Below, in pieces: positions 9,047-18,511 of a stretch of DNA of 64,000 nt. Source of the stretch: Chryseobacterium sp. CH21. GTDB taxonomy: Bacteria; Bacteroidota; Bacteroidia; Flavobacteriales; Weeksellaceae. Below the pieces are notes generated by a model. The model searched no databases, was not told the DNA's origin, and saw only the letters and a program-made list of their open reading frames with translations. Position 1 is the stretch's first letter. The number at the start of each line of letters is the position of its first letter. The translations under genes and the position numbers were made by a program. The stretch is from assembly GCF_004119445.1 (NCBI RefSeq), contig NZ_QICI01000071.1, positions 1 to 64,000 on the forward strand. Direction: 5' to 3'.

Positions 9047-11469
9047 TTAAAAATTAAAATTAAGCCTTCCGAAGAAATAATTCCCCAGTGTCCCCATCTG
9101 AACCGGTGCATATTTGAATACTCCATAATATGAATTTTCATAAATCTGGCGATCCGGGAAGACATCAAATACATTGTTGGCTCCTAATGTAAAGTTGATA
9201 TTTTTCGTAATATCATATCCAACACTGATGTCGGTAACTACTTTTGGTGAGAATTCCTGCACACCTCCAAACGGATAGCCATCTCTTATTACTTTACCAA
9301 AATAAGTATTTCTTACGAGAAAATTGAATTTCCCGCTTCCATAATTTAATCCTAATGATGCTTTTGTTTTGGGAGACAATGTTTCAATGATGTTGATCTG
9401 ATCCGGTCCAAAGAATTCATTTTGTGGTGTTCCCAGGTTTTCCGGAAATGGAAATCTGTGATTTTTGTTTCGGTATAATTTCCGGCAAGATTTATATTTA
9501 ATTTTCCGTTACCAAGAACCCAGTCATAGGAAACCACTACATCCACTCCTTTTGTCTCGGTATCAATGGCATTGGCAAAGAACCTTCCGCTTTCTACCTT
9601 AAACTGATCCAGTCTTGGATCGGTAATATTGCTGGTAATGACAATTCTGTTTTTCACCTTGATCCAGTATCCGTCTACGGTAATGAATAATCCTTTTGCA
9701 GGTTTTAAAGTGAACCCAGCACTTGCATTAATAGAAGTTTCCTGTTTAAGTTTATCAAATCCAAGAATTCTTGCAGCATCGCTATCATTTCTGAAAATCC
9801 CTTTGGTTACAATTCCGGAACCGGACGTAGAAATATCCGCATAAGAGTTATTAAAATACTGCTGTTGAAGAGAAGGTGCTCTGAATCCTGTTCCCACCGC
9901 TGCTCGTACTGCATAGTTTTTTACAAATTCATATCGTACAGCCAGTTTTCCATTCAAAGTATTTCCAAAATCTGAATAATTTTCAAATCTTGCCGCAGCA
10001 TCAATGTTTAATTTTTTATCTAAATCGTAGGAAACATCAGCATACACCGCTGTTGAATGCCTGTCTTTTGTCAATGCATTGTTGGGAGAAAACCCGATAA
10101 AAGATTGAGATCCACCTGCGCCCAACACTGTGGATCCTTCTGTGGCAACATTTCCGTTAATGTCATATTGGGTGTAAGAAGCTTCATCTCCTGCTTTGAT
10201 CTGGTATTGTTCAAATCTGAATTCTCCTCCGAAAGCGATATTGAATTGGTTTATATTTTTGGAAACATCAAGATTAATCGTGTTTTGGAGGAAGCTGTGT
10301 GCTCCGGCATAAAAACTTGTTGGGGATTTTGCTCCCAGTGAAGCATTATTCGTATTGTCTACATTGTAATTAAAAGTATTGCTTCCGAATGTATTGCTAA
10401 GATCAAAAAACCAATTATTGACATTATATTTTGCTCCTACAGCATAAGAAACATCATACACCTGAGATGCAAGATTTGCCTGAAACCCATTCGGATAAAT
10501 AGATGAAACTACATTAGATGTTTCGCTCGGAAGTCTTCTGAAGCCAAACCCTTTTCCTTCTTTGATACTGAAACCTCCAAAAGAATACAGTTTAAAATGA
10601 TCGTTAAAAGGATATTCTGCATTGAAAAAAAGTTGTCCCTGTCTGATCTGGGCATCTCCGATCTGAAAATTAAAATCGTCACGGGTTAATCCTTTTTCTT
10701 TGATCTTCTCATCATCTGCTGCTCTTGCAGCAGCAGGATCATCGGCAAATGCATACGCAAAATTATTCCCGAAAATATCAAGATCATGATTTTGCGTTCT
10801 TGTGGTTTTTCCTCTGTGGCTTAATTGCAATGAAAGGTTAATATAACTATCTGTCTTTCCTAATGTTGTTCCGTAGTTGGCTCCTGCCTGGTAAGTATCG
10901 CCATCATTTCTTCCGGTTAATCCATAAGTAAGGCTTGCTGAAGCTCCGGCATTTTTTTTAAGAATAATATTGATAACTCCAGCAATGGCATCAGAACCGT
11001 ATTGTGCAGCAGCTCCGTCTCTTAACACTTCTATTCTGTCAATCGCAATCACCGGAATGGCACTTAAATCTGTTCCTACAGAGCCATTTCCCACTGTATT
11101 CTGATAATTTACCAAAGAAGTAGAATGCCTTCTTTTTCCGTTAAGCAGCACCAGAACCTGATCAGGTCCCATCCCTCTTAAGGTTACAGGGTCGATATGT
11201 TCCGTACCATCCGAAGCAGACTGTCTCACTGCATTAAATGATGGAATGACATAGTTCAGGAGATCCTGAGCAGTCATTTGCGGAGAACTTCTCTGAATTT
11301 TGTCGATATTGATTACATCTACAGGAACCGGTGTCTCCAGCTTTGTTCTTTTGACATTACGGTTTCCTACGATGATGATATCTTCAATCTGTTTTCCTTT
11401 CTCCTCACTTTCCTGAGCAGCGACCAGAATTGCTCCAAGCAATAATACAGCTGTGCTTAATTTTTTCAT
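9047..11469 (-). pseudogene. TonB-dependent outer-membrane receptor, frameshifted near the C-terminus
   Basis: A receptor of about 807 residues if one base is restored. It begins MKKLSTAVLLLGAILVAAQ (signal peptide, start at 11469, not at the earlier in-frame ATG at 11532). A plug domain follows (DVINIDKIQRSSPQMTAQDL, then LRGMGPDQVLVLLNGKRR), then a 22-strand-type barrel. The reading frame breaks at 9446-9448: after ITDFHF the frame moves by one, and the rest (PENLGTPQNEFFGPDQ... to GRLNFNF) continues to 9047. One extra T in the run on the coding strand would join the two perfectly. The terminal aromatic residue of the barrel is present. The gene is first in the SAM-riboswitch transcript, ahead of the permease. 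It is either a recent pseudogene or a base-call error; the rest shows no decay. Confidence 0.85.
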
Positions 11470-11561
11470 TTTATTCTTGCCAATTAATAATACGAATCTG
11501 GCGGATCTTTCCGCAGATACACAAGACTTCAAGAAATGGAATTCATATAGAATATTGACTT

Positions 11562-11666
11562 CACTTATCTCCCCCTAAGGGTTGGAATTAGCACCTTTAC
11601 ACTTCTGAAACCGTGTAGGTTGCTAAGGTTTCACGGGGCCAAATCCCTCCACCTTTCTTGATAAAT
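11562..11666 (-). promoter_or_regulatory. SAM-I (S-box) riboswitch
   Basis: Read on the minus strand, this leader has the S-box consensus blocks in order: TTATCAAG closing P1, GGTGGAGGGATTTGGCCC, TGAAACC, GCAACC, AAGGTGCTAATTCC and the P1 return strand GATAAG. SAM-I riboswitches bind S-adenosylmethionine and switch off methionine synthesis or transport genes. It sits about 95 bases upstream of the TonB receptor start. Between aptamer and gene is a hairpin (TCTGCGGA with TCCGCCAGA, 11497-11518) without a strong T-tract, so control may be translational, or termination may use another fold. Confidence 0.93.
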
Positions 11667-11672
11667 CTACTG

Positions 11673-11703
11673 CAAAAGTAGACTATTTTTTTAAATGTAC
11701 AAA
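11673..11703 (-). promoter_or_regulatory. Promoter of the SAM-riboswitch transcript
   Basis: On the minus strand TTTG (11703-11700), 19 bases, then TACTTTTG (11680-11673), an exact match to the Bacteroidota -33/-7 promoter. The expected transcript start falls at the 5' edge of the riboswitch aptamer, which supports both calls. Confidence 0.85.
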
Positions 11704-11706
11704 AAA

Positions 11707-11734
11707 GACAAATCTGCTACACTGCAAATTTGCC
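11707..11734 (-). terminator. Intrinsic terminator upstream of the riboswitch promoter
   Basis: GGCAAATTTGC and GCAGATTTGTC pair over 11 bp (two wobbles) with a 6-base loop. The stem is preceded by an A-tract and followed by TTTTTT on the minus strand. It insulates the riboswitch unit from the GH13 gene that ends at 11920. The T-tract overlaps the -33 element of the next promoter. Confidence 0.8.
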
Positions 11735-11774
11735 TTTTTATTTTTTATGGAACTTGTTTACCCTTTTATTTTTG

Positions 11775-11889
11775 AACCATTAAGATGTAATAAGAGTTTA
11801 AGAGTATTAAGATAAGCTTCGCTTTATGCTTAAAAATCAGAATGATTCAGCTTAACTCTACTTTATTGCTTAAATCCTTCTTAATGGTT
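11775..11889. repeat. Intergenic element bounded by 11-bp inverted repeats
   Basis: AACCATTAAGA at 11775-11785 is exactly inverted as TCTTAATGGTT at 11879-11889. Between them are short related motifs (TTAAGAGTATTAAGATAAGC, GCTTAACTCT, ATTGCTTAA) that can fold into a long imperfect hairpin. There is no open frame. It resembles the small non-coding repeats scattered in flavobacterial intergenic regions, but only one copy is in this window. Confidence 0.45.
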
Positions 11890-11919
11890 TTAATACATTT
11901 TTCATAAGTCTAAACGCTT

Positions 11920-14757
11920 TTATTTAATGATCATCTTTTGAATCGCAATTCCTGTATCCGATTTCAGCTGTACAAGGTAAGTTCCTGCCGGATAATTGAT
12001 TTTTGCTTCATAGGTACCGTTTTCTTTATCCAGTTTGAATGAATCAAGTTTTTTACCGGTCATATCAAAAATTAAAATCTCTCCGTTTTTTGCTTTATTG
12101 AAAACTAATTTAGCTACTCCATTTTTTACCGGATTATCAGCAATCTGAAGGGATAATTTGCTGGCTGCATTGGTATCAGCAGTTGACAAAGTACCTGCAT
12201 AGTTTCCAAAGATTCTGAATTCTCCTGGCTGTAGAGTAATCGGAGCTGTTGTGGAGGCTACATTTGAGATACTGTCATCCATCAAATTCTGCCATTGACC
12301 TGTATAAGGGAAATAAGGTACTACATTCTGTACGGATGTAGTGTAATTGGCTAATACCACAACATTCTTTGTTCCCGTTGTAATAGCTGTATCATACACG
12401 TAAATTCTTGTGATCAGACCATTAGGATCATTCGTAAGATTATTGGATTCTATACTGTACGTTTTAGATTTAAAAACCGGATGACTGTTTCTGATATTGA
12501 TGATTTTAGCCCAGGTATCATACACTGCTTTTCTGTTCGGATTCGTATCATACCCTAAAGTAAATGCAATAGGTTTTTCATCTGTTCTGCAACCATTATC
12601 TATGGTACCATTTGCACATCTGTTGATGCTGAATTCATAACCTAATTCTCCAAACTGCCAGATCATTTTCGGGCCGGGAATGGTAAAGAAAGTAGCCCCA
12701 AAAGTTTTCATTCTTTCAAGAGCGGTATTCATATCTTTCACATTATAACTTCCGTTGACTGCACCATAAGCAAGGTTTTTAAACATCAGTCTTTCTTCAT
12801 CATGACTTTCTCCGTAGCCTAAAGCACTCATGTTGGTAAAGCCATGAAGACTGTGGTTCATGCGGTCATAATTACTGTTTTCCTGATATCCCATCGTATT
12901 CTGGTTGTAAGGATCGGTCTGTTTATTCCAAAGCATAACGCCTTTTCCTTCTGCAATTCTGTAGTTCGCCCATTGCTGTTCTTCTGCATCCGTTCCCAAG
13001 TGTTCGAAGATCATGTAAGAATTCGGATCAAGAGCCCATTGTCTGTCTGCATAATGTTTCATGATGTCCACTCTGTCCTGCTGATAGGCATTGGTACAGG
13101 CTTCATCGTTTTCAGAACAACTTTGAGTGAATCCTTTTGTTAAATCCCAACGGAATCCGTCTATATGATATTCCGTCAGCCATTGCTCAAGACATCTTTC
13201 AACGTAATATTGCGTTGAAGGACTAGTATGGTTAAAATCATTGAATACATTGTATGAATGTTTCGGAACCTGATTAAAGTAAGGGTTGTTTGCTGCCACA
13301 TCACCATAGCCGTCTCCATCCGGATCTACATTCCAAAGTCTTACCAGAGGAGAACGCCCTGTGGCATGATTAAATGCAACATCCAGAATTACTGCAATAC
13401 CGTTCTGGTGGCAAAGATCTACAAATTCTTTGAATTTTTCCGGAGTTCCATAGGCTTTGTCTAATGCATAATGGAAGGAAGTATTGTATCCCCAGGAAAG
13501 ATTTCCGTCAAATTCCATGATCGGCATTAATTCTATGGCATTGATTTTTAAATTCTTTAAATAAGCAATTTTATCAATCAGTGACTGCCAGTTCTTTTCC
13601 TGTGTAAAGTCTCTCAATAACAATTCATAAACTAACAAATCTTCTTTCGCTGGTCTCTGAAAATTGGTAACCTGCCAGTTGTAAGCAGTCTGACCAGTTT
13701 TAAAGGTTGAAACTTCGAAACCCTGTCCTGCAGGAAATGCGGGTAAATTCGGATAGGTAGAGGCTGAAATCCACTGATCGTCATAAGATGATAAAATCTG
13801 TGGTGAATAAGGATCTGCTACTTTTCTCAAATCATTGGTTCTGTACTGGAAGGTATAGAGCTGCTGAGGAGTAATCCCGTTAAATTCTATCCAGTACAGA
13901 TCAGGATTTGTAGTATCTCTTTTCATTAAATAAGCATCATTCACCGCCCAGTTATTGAAACTTCCGATGACATGTACAAAATTTTTCCCGGGAGCATATA
14001 AAGCCAGTCCTACTTTGGTCTGATCTGTAGGGTGATAATTGATTCCCTGTCTCATCCAGTTCGGTATTGCTTCGGAAACCACATTTCTCGGAACCTGTAA
14101 AATAAATGTTGCATTTTTAGAATTGGTTCCCTGTGTTGCCACAAGTTCCATACTGGCATCCTGAGTAACTGCATAACTGTAAGAATAAGATTGTGAAGGA
14201 GTTGTAGTAGAATTGACAACAGTTCCATTGGCTTTTAACTGAAATGTTGCGTTGACATTGGTTGTAGCCGTAATATTAATAGAATTCCCCACAGGAACTG
14301 TGGTAAGGCTATTCGCCAGTGGATTGGTAAGATTTAAGCTTAAAGTCCCTACGTTTACAAAAATATCAGGTGAGGTCTGATGGGATCCTGTTTTATCTTT
14401 TAATAAAAACCCGAACCTTCCGATTCCTGTTCTTCCGAAGAATGCAGTTGGGGTAAAAGTAAGTGAATAGCTGTCTGTTCCGGCATTATAAGTCAGCTTA
14501 TTCAAATCATTGGAATTGTTCCAGCTGCCATTGGTAGGACAATCCTGACTGTTCTGATAATTGGTATCAAACGACCATGTCCAGATGTAAATGGCATTAT
14601 TGGAAACACCCCACGCAGATTCATCAATCTGGTCTCCCGGAACGGTAAGCGTAATAGCATCTGTTTCATTGAATGGATTGGGGGTAATGGTGTAATTGAT
14701 CTGCCCAAAAACAACGATTGTAATCAGCAGAAAAACAACGGAATAAAATTTTTTCAT
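11920..14757 (-). CDS. Secreted GH13 alpha-amylase-family glycosidase with T9SS sorting tail
   Basis: A 945-residue enzyme acting on alpha-glucans such as starch or glycogen. Order: signal peptide (MKKFYSVVFLLITIVVFGQ), Ig-like N-terminal region, a CBM48/isoamylase N-type module (about 240-340), the GH13 barrel (about 370-770), a beta C-domain and a T9SS type A tail ending AIQKMIIK. The catalytic set is intact: nucleophile Asp538 in GFRWDLTKG, acid/base Glu585 in MIFEHLG, and Asp653 in ESHDEER. The SHDEER form of the last motif differs from the common NHD form. The tail implies display on or release from the cell surface. No sus genes are adjacent, so it is not in a classic polysaccharide utilisation locus. 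Confidence 0.92.
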   Translation of the reverse strand: MKKFYSVVFLLITIVVFGQINYTITPNPFNETDAITLTVPGDQIDESAWGVSNNAIYIWTWSFDTNYQNSQDCPTNGSWNNSNDLNKLTYNAGTDSYSLTFTPTAFFGRTGIGRFGFLLKDKTGSHQTSPDIFVNVGTLSLNLTNPLANSLTTVPVGNSINITATTNVNATFQLKANGTVVNSTTTPSQSYSYSYAVTQDASMELVATQGTNSKNATFILQVPRNVVSEAIPNWMRQGINYHPTDQTKVGLALYAPGKNFVHVIGSFNNWAVNDAYLMKRDTTNPDLYWIEFNGITPQQLYTFQYRTNDLRKVADPYSPQILSSYDDQWISASTYPNLPAFPAGQGFEVSTFKTGQTAYNWQVTNFQRPAKEDLLVYELLLRDFTQEKNWQSLIDKIAYLKNLKINAIELMPIMEFDGNLSWGYNTSFHYALDKAYGTPEKFKEFVDLCHQNGIAVILDVAFNHATGRSPLVRLWNVDPDGDGYGDVAANNPYFNQVPKHSYNVFNDFNHTSPSTQYYVERCLEQWLTEYHIDGFRWDLTKGFTQSCSENDEACTNAYQQDRVDIMKHYADRQWALDPNSYMIFEHLGTDAEEQQWANYRIAEGKGVMLWNKQTDPYNQNTMGYQENSNYDRMNHSLHGFTNMSALGYGESHDEERLMFKNLAYGAVNGSYNVKDMNTALERMKTFGATFFTIPGPKMIWQFGELGYEFSINRCANGTIDNGCRTDEKPIAFTLGYDTNPNRKAVYDTWAKIINIRNSHPVFKSKTYSIESNNLTNDPNGLITRIYVYDTAITTGTKNVVVLANYTTSVQNVVPYFPYTGQWQNLMDDSISNVASTTAPITLQPGEFRIFGNYAGTLSTADTNAASKLSLQIADNPVKNGVAKLVFNKAKNGEILIFDMTGKKLDSFKLDKENGTYEAKINYPAGTYLVQLKSDTGIAIQKMIIK

Positions 14758-14850
14758 GTCTTATTTTTTATCGAATATAATATTAATTTTTATTCATACT
14801 TACTATTTTGATACGATAATTTCATTTTCAGAAGAAAAAATACATAAAAA

Positions 14851-14875
14851 AGGCTCATGAAATTTTCATGAGCCT
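14851..14875 (-). terminator. Intrinsic terminator of the FISUMP protein gene
   Basis: AGGCTCATGAAA and TTTCATGAGCCT form a long perfect stem with a tiny loop, followed by TTTTTT on the minus strand. It is 58 bases beyond the stop at 14934. Confidence 0.85.
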
Positions 14876-14933
14876 CCCAATAAAAGTAATTGTAATGAAC
14901 TATTTTTTATATGACGAATATCTTTGAAACTGA

Positions 14934-17012
14934 TTAATCTTTTATAATTTTTTTAGAAACAATCTGTCCGTTCTTTAATTTTAATTCTACGATGTATAAT
15001 CCTGCAGAAAGCTCAGTCATGTTGATCTGATTATCCGAGAACTGTACATTCATTCTTTGCCCTACCGCATTGGTAACGTTTACTTTTTCAATCGCTGAGT
15101 CTGATTTTACCATAAGAAGTCCTTTTGTAGGGTTTGGGTACATTCCTATGACAGCTTTATTTAACTTAATTTCAGATGTGCTTAATGAAGATGTAGGCTT
15201 GATACATCTTACCGATGCTCCCTGTCCTCTCATAGCTCCTGCCGATGGATTGGCAATAGTAGTTCCTATATAAAGGTATTTTCCTCCTGAACTTGATGTA
15301 TCAGAACTCCAGAAATACCCTCTTTGTCCTACATACGTAAAGTTACCATCACTTGAGCTTCTGAATCCTCCTGCCGGTAATTTAAGATAACTGTTATAAG
15401 CCGTTGTCGGGTTAGCAATACTTTCCGCTCCTACTAAAGAGGTCCAGTCCGCCTGAGAAGGCATTTTCCAGTCTGGTCCAATGGCTTTACAAGGATCTAC
15501 TCCTACAGATGCATTAACATCTGCTACTGACGCTCCGCTCCATGTATCTCCACCTGAAAAAACAGCCCACCAAGCCGGAGATCCTGCAATATAACCTCCC
15601 GAAGTTGTACTTGTTCCTTCCGGTGTGTTAGGTGATGGTGCCTGTACTACCTGAGAATTTCTAAGCTGATGTCCGTCATCCCATCTTCCCCATTGGAAAA
15701 GATCTCCATATGAATTGGCATCAGCCATTGATGAAGCCACCTGTGCACTTCCCAGATTCTGCTGAAGCCAGATTTTTCCGTCTGATCCTCTTACCGTAGT
15801 ATAAGCAACCTGCTGACCACGGTACATGAAACTTACGCAGCCAACATCTCCTGCGTTGGATCCAGGATCTGTATTACTGCAAGTTTGTGGATTTAAGTTC
15901 AGAGAAATTCTTTTAACTTTTGTCGTATTGTCAGAATAAGCCAAAACAAGATAGTTCTGAGCTTTATCTACTGCAAGATCATTGTATTTTGCTTCACCAT
16001 CCGAAACAAAATCTCCTCCAAAAGGAACCCAGTTTTGTGAGTCGTCTAATTTATAAACGGTATTTCTCAGGAAATTATCATTTTCAAAACGGCTCGCCAC
16101 CACATAAGGAGTTCCGGATCCTGTAACTGCTAAAGCAACATGTTGTACTCTTCCATCAGAAAAGTTGGCATTTCCAACCTGCACCCAAGCGTTTCCATCA
16201 AATTTTTTGACATTCACTTTTCTTCCTCCTCCTGAGTTGGATACATAAGCTACATAAATCTTGTTGGATCCATCCAAAGCGATATCAGCATTATACTGCT
16301 CTCCTGATGATGAAGCATCTGCAGCAGCACCGCCTACTAAAGTCCAGTTTTGTGTAGAATTGGCATCCGTACTGTTTTGATATACTTTCAACCCTCCGGA
16401 AACATTACAGGTATAGATCATATTATTAGATCCTATTACCATTTCAGCAAATTCAGCACCTCCGGAAAAGCCTGCATTTCCTACCTGTTCCCAAGTACCT
16501 CCAAAATATCTTTTTACTGTTCCTGAACCATATGATCCATAAGTGAATATAACATTATCCGAAGATACTGCAGAAGCCTGGTAATTAACAGAACTGTCTG
16601 TAGCGTTAGGTAACTGAGACCATAATGACCCTGTAAACAAACGTACTTCCATTCCTGAACCTGGGTAGCCAAGCTGATTGGTATAATAAATACTGCTTCC
16701 GTTCGGGCTTACGGATAATGAATTGTAAGTCGCTGTTCCTGTAGTAACTCCGGGAGTTCCACCTAAGTAAGACCATGAAGTTCCGTTGAATTTCTGAACA
16801 GAACCTTTGGCTACTGAAACATCATAATATGACAGATAGTAATTTCCTGAGTTATCAATAACAAGATTATTAAAACTGCTTCCTCCTGCAGATACATCCT
16901 GAACGCCTCCTACATTTTCCCACTGCTGCGCATACATATAGCTTCCAGCAAGGGTTAGCAGTGCTAATCCCGTTCTGATTTTCTGTATTGCAAAATGTAA
17001 ATCTTTAAACAT
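14934..17012 (-). CDS. Surface protein with propeller-like repeats, FISUMP domain and T9SS tail
   Basis: A 692-residue exported protein. After the signal peptide (ending SYMYAQQ) the first 370 residues carry repeated beta units built around WxxVGG or FDGNAWVQVG-type strands, like a beta-propeller. Residues about 395-605 match the Fibrobacter succinogenes major paralogous (FISUMP) domain: DGKIWLQQNLG, GDLFQWGRWDDG, WKMPSQADW, FWSSD and a final VRCIKP. The C-terminus is a T9SS type A sorting domain ending VSKKIIKD. FISUMP proteins have no settled function; adhesion or carbohydrate binding is a guess. A -7-like TACTTTTG lies at 17065-17058 upstream. An AraC regulator is encoded divergently. Confidence 0.88.
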   Translation of the reverse strand: MFKDLHFAIQKIRTGLALLTLAGSYMYAQQWENVGGVQDVSAGGSSFNNLVIDNSGNYYLSYYDVSVAKGSVQKFNGTSWSYLGGTPGVTTGTATYNSLSVSPNGSSIYYTNQLGYPGSGMEVRLFTGSLWSQLPNATDSSVNYQASAVSSDNVIFTYGSYGSGTVKRYFGGTWEQVGNAGFSGGAEFAEMVIGSNNMIYTCNVSGGLKVYQNSTDANSTQNWTLVGGAAADASSSGEQYNADIALDGSNKIYVAYVSNSGGGRKVNVKKFDGNAWVQVGNANFSDGRVQHVALAVTGSGTPYVVASRFENDNFLRNTVYKLDDSQNWVPFGGDFVSDGEAKYNDLAVDKAQNYLVLAYSDNTTKVKRISLNLNPQTCSNTDPGSNAGDVGCVSFMYRGQQVAYTTVRGSDGKIWLQQNLGSAQVASSMADANSYGDLFQWGRWDDGHQLRNSQVVQAPSPNTPEGTSTTSGGYIAGSPAWWAVFSGGDTWSGASVADVNASVGVDPCKAIGPDWKMPSQADWTSLVGAESIANPTTAYNSYLKLPAGGFRSSSDGNFTYVGQRGYFWSSDTSSSGGKYLYIGTTIANPSAGAMRGQGASVRCIKPTSSLSTSEIKLNKAVIGMYPNPTKGLLMVKSDSAIEKVNVTNAVGQRMNVQFSDNQINMTELSAGLYIVELKLKNGQIVSKKIIKD

Positions 17013-17146
17013 ATGAAATATTATTTTTAATTATTCTAAATTTAATTTAATTTTGCGCAAAAGTACCCCACATTATTAACCCCGAGTTATCATTTTCGAA
17101 CTTTTGGTTATCCTGAGGAGGACTTTTCTCTTAAGTAAGTTGTACC

Positions 17147-18040
17147 ATGGCCGTAAAAATGTGTTGTATGAGGAATCAATATAAAAGTGGACTTTTGTTC
17201 AGATCCGAAGACATCAAAATCATCATGCAGGAAGACCTGTGCCCTGACCAAACCTTCAAGTCTCATATGCTGGAAGGGAAGTCAAGTTTTAATCTGATAT
17301 TCATGCTGAGTGATGGCATTAATTTAGAAGGTCATGATTGCGGTACCCAATTTTTATTTAAGAAAAATCAGTATATCCTCCATTATTCTCCAAAAGAGAG
17401 TGTTGCTGAACTGTGGACAGAAAATCAGGAAATTCTGAGGTATCTTCAGATTCAGATTAATTATCAATATATTTTTAACCTCATTAATCCTGAGCTTAAT
17501 CGTGAGAATGCTGAGATCCTGGAAAATATGATTCATAATAATTTCATATTTCTTCATAAAGAAACACCTCCGGACATGACGGTTGAAATGCATATGATTG
17601 TAAAGGAAATTCTGGGTTACACAAAGAAAGGAATTATGCAGAAATTATTTATAGAAGCAAAAATCATTAAACTTCTTATTCTGATTTTTGAGCAGTTCAA
17701 TGAGAAAAACACAGTGGAATCTATTCCAAAAACACCGGAAATCATCAGGAAATTTATTGATGAAAATTATCACAGAAATATAAAAGCGGAAGAGATTGGA
17801 AAGTATATGGGCTTGAATCAAAATATCATCAGGAAAGAATTCAAGGCTCAGTATCACACAACGATAGCGCATTACATATCAGAGCTCAGAATGCTGAAAG
17901 CCAGAAAACTGATCACTGATAAAGAAATCATGATCAAAGAAATCGCTATTGAATGTGGCTATGAATATCTCCAGAATTTTACCAGAGCTTTTAAAAAGAA
18001 ATTTGGAGTATCTCCGGAAAGCCTGAGGAACAATAAATAG
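17147..18040 (+). CDS. AraC-family transcriptional regulator
   Basis: A 297-residue DNA-binding regulator. The C-terminal ~100 residues hold the two AraC helix-turn-helices: NYHRNIKAEEIGKYMGLNQN and the second ending ECGYEYLQNFTRAFKKKFGVSP, which closely fits the AraC signature. The N-terminal ~190 residues form a sensor region without a recognisable ligand domain. Start chosen at ATG 17147, but ATGs at 17159 and 17168 are also possible and would remove an odd MAVKMCC beginning. It is transcribed divergently from the FISUMP gene, so it may regulate that gene; this is inference from position only. Confidence 0.88.
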   Translation: MAVKMCCMRNQYKSGLLFRSEDIKIIMQEDLCPDQTFKSHMLEGKSSFNLIFMLSDGINLEGHDCGTQFLFKKNQYILHYSPKESVAELWTENQEILRYLQIQINYQYIFNLINPELNRENAEILENMIHNNFIFLHKETPPDMTVEMHMIVKEILGYTKKGIMQKLFIEAKIIKLLILIFEQFNEKNTVESIPKTPEIIRKFIDENYHRNIKAEEIGKYMGLNQNIIRKEFKAQYHTTIAHYISELRMLKARKLITDKEIMIKEIAIECGYEYLQNFTRAFKKKFGVSPESLRNNK

Positions 18041-18042
18041 AA

Positions 18043-18068
18043 AAACCGCTTAATTGCTTAAGCGGTTT
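18043..18068 (+). terminator. Intrinsic terminator of the AraC gene
   Basis: AAACCGCTTAA and TTAAGCGGTTT form a perfect stem with a 4-base loop directly after the stop codon, followed by TTTTG. Confidence 0.85.
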
Positions 18069-18133
18069 TGTATATGTTGTTTTGCTTTGATATTACTTTT
18101 CCAGAATTAAGGTGAAAAAGCAATGACAATCAA

Positions 18134-18418
18134 TTAATGATGATGTCCGTGATCGTGAAGGAAAGGTCCGTTTCCTTTAGGCTCGCTATAGATAACTTCT
18201 ACACCTTCCTGCTCAGTAATAAGCTTTCTTCTGATATCTTCAGGGTCGAAAGGCTTTACTTTTCCGAAATACTCTTTCAAACCTTCAGTTAGCCACATTG
18301 GGATTACTAATCCGAAGAACATAAAAATACACCAGAATCCTACTAAGAACATAGTAATGAAGAATATAGTCCAAAGGAACTGGTAAAACGGCCAAAATGC
18401 TGATAATATCGTTATCAT
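18134..18418 (-). CDS. Small membrane protein with histidine-rich tail
   Basis: A protein of 94 residues from the ATG at 18418. The frame is open a little further but only to a TTG that overlaps a promoter. It has two adjacent hydrophobic segments (about residues 5-45), a charged middle and a tail ending HDHGHHH. Small two-helix inner-membrane proteins with His tails sometimes bind metal, but no family is recognised. It ends 73 bases beyond the fumarase gene's 3' end and has its own promoter at 18437-18469. Confidence 0.7.
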   Translation of the reverse strand: MITILSAFWPFYQFLWTIFFITMFLVGFWCIFMFFGLVIPMWLTEGLKEYFGKVKPFDPEDIRRKLITEQEGVEVIYSEPKGNGPFLHDHGHHH

Positions 18419-18436
18419 TCTCTTAAAGATTTTAAG

Positions 18437-18469
18437 CAAAAATAGAACTTTTTTCTTTTTTACACAAAA
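18437..18469 (-). promoter_or_regulatory. Promoter of the small membrane protein gene
   Basis: TTTTG (18469-18465), 20 bases, TATTTTTG (18444-18437) on the minus strand: a full match to the Bacteroidota consensus. It leaves a 5' leader of about 14 bases before the ATG at 18418 and decides that start. Confidence 0.8.
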
Positions 18470-18511
18470 GATAAGGGTTCTATTTTGTTATTTATTTTAA
18501 TTTTAAACTAA

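Noticed and set aside
9629..10341. Plus-strand open frames inside the TonB receptor gene
   Set aside because: They are antisense shadows of a strongly coding minus-strand gene, have no promoter or family likeness, and their composition mirrors the receptor.
11470..11532. Upstream in-frame start of the TonB receptor
   Set aside because: The extra 21 residues cover the riboswitch expression platform and precede a perfect signal peptide at MKKLSTAVLL; the start at 11469 is preferred.
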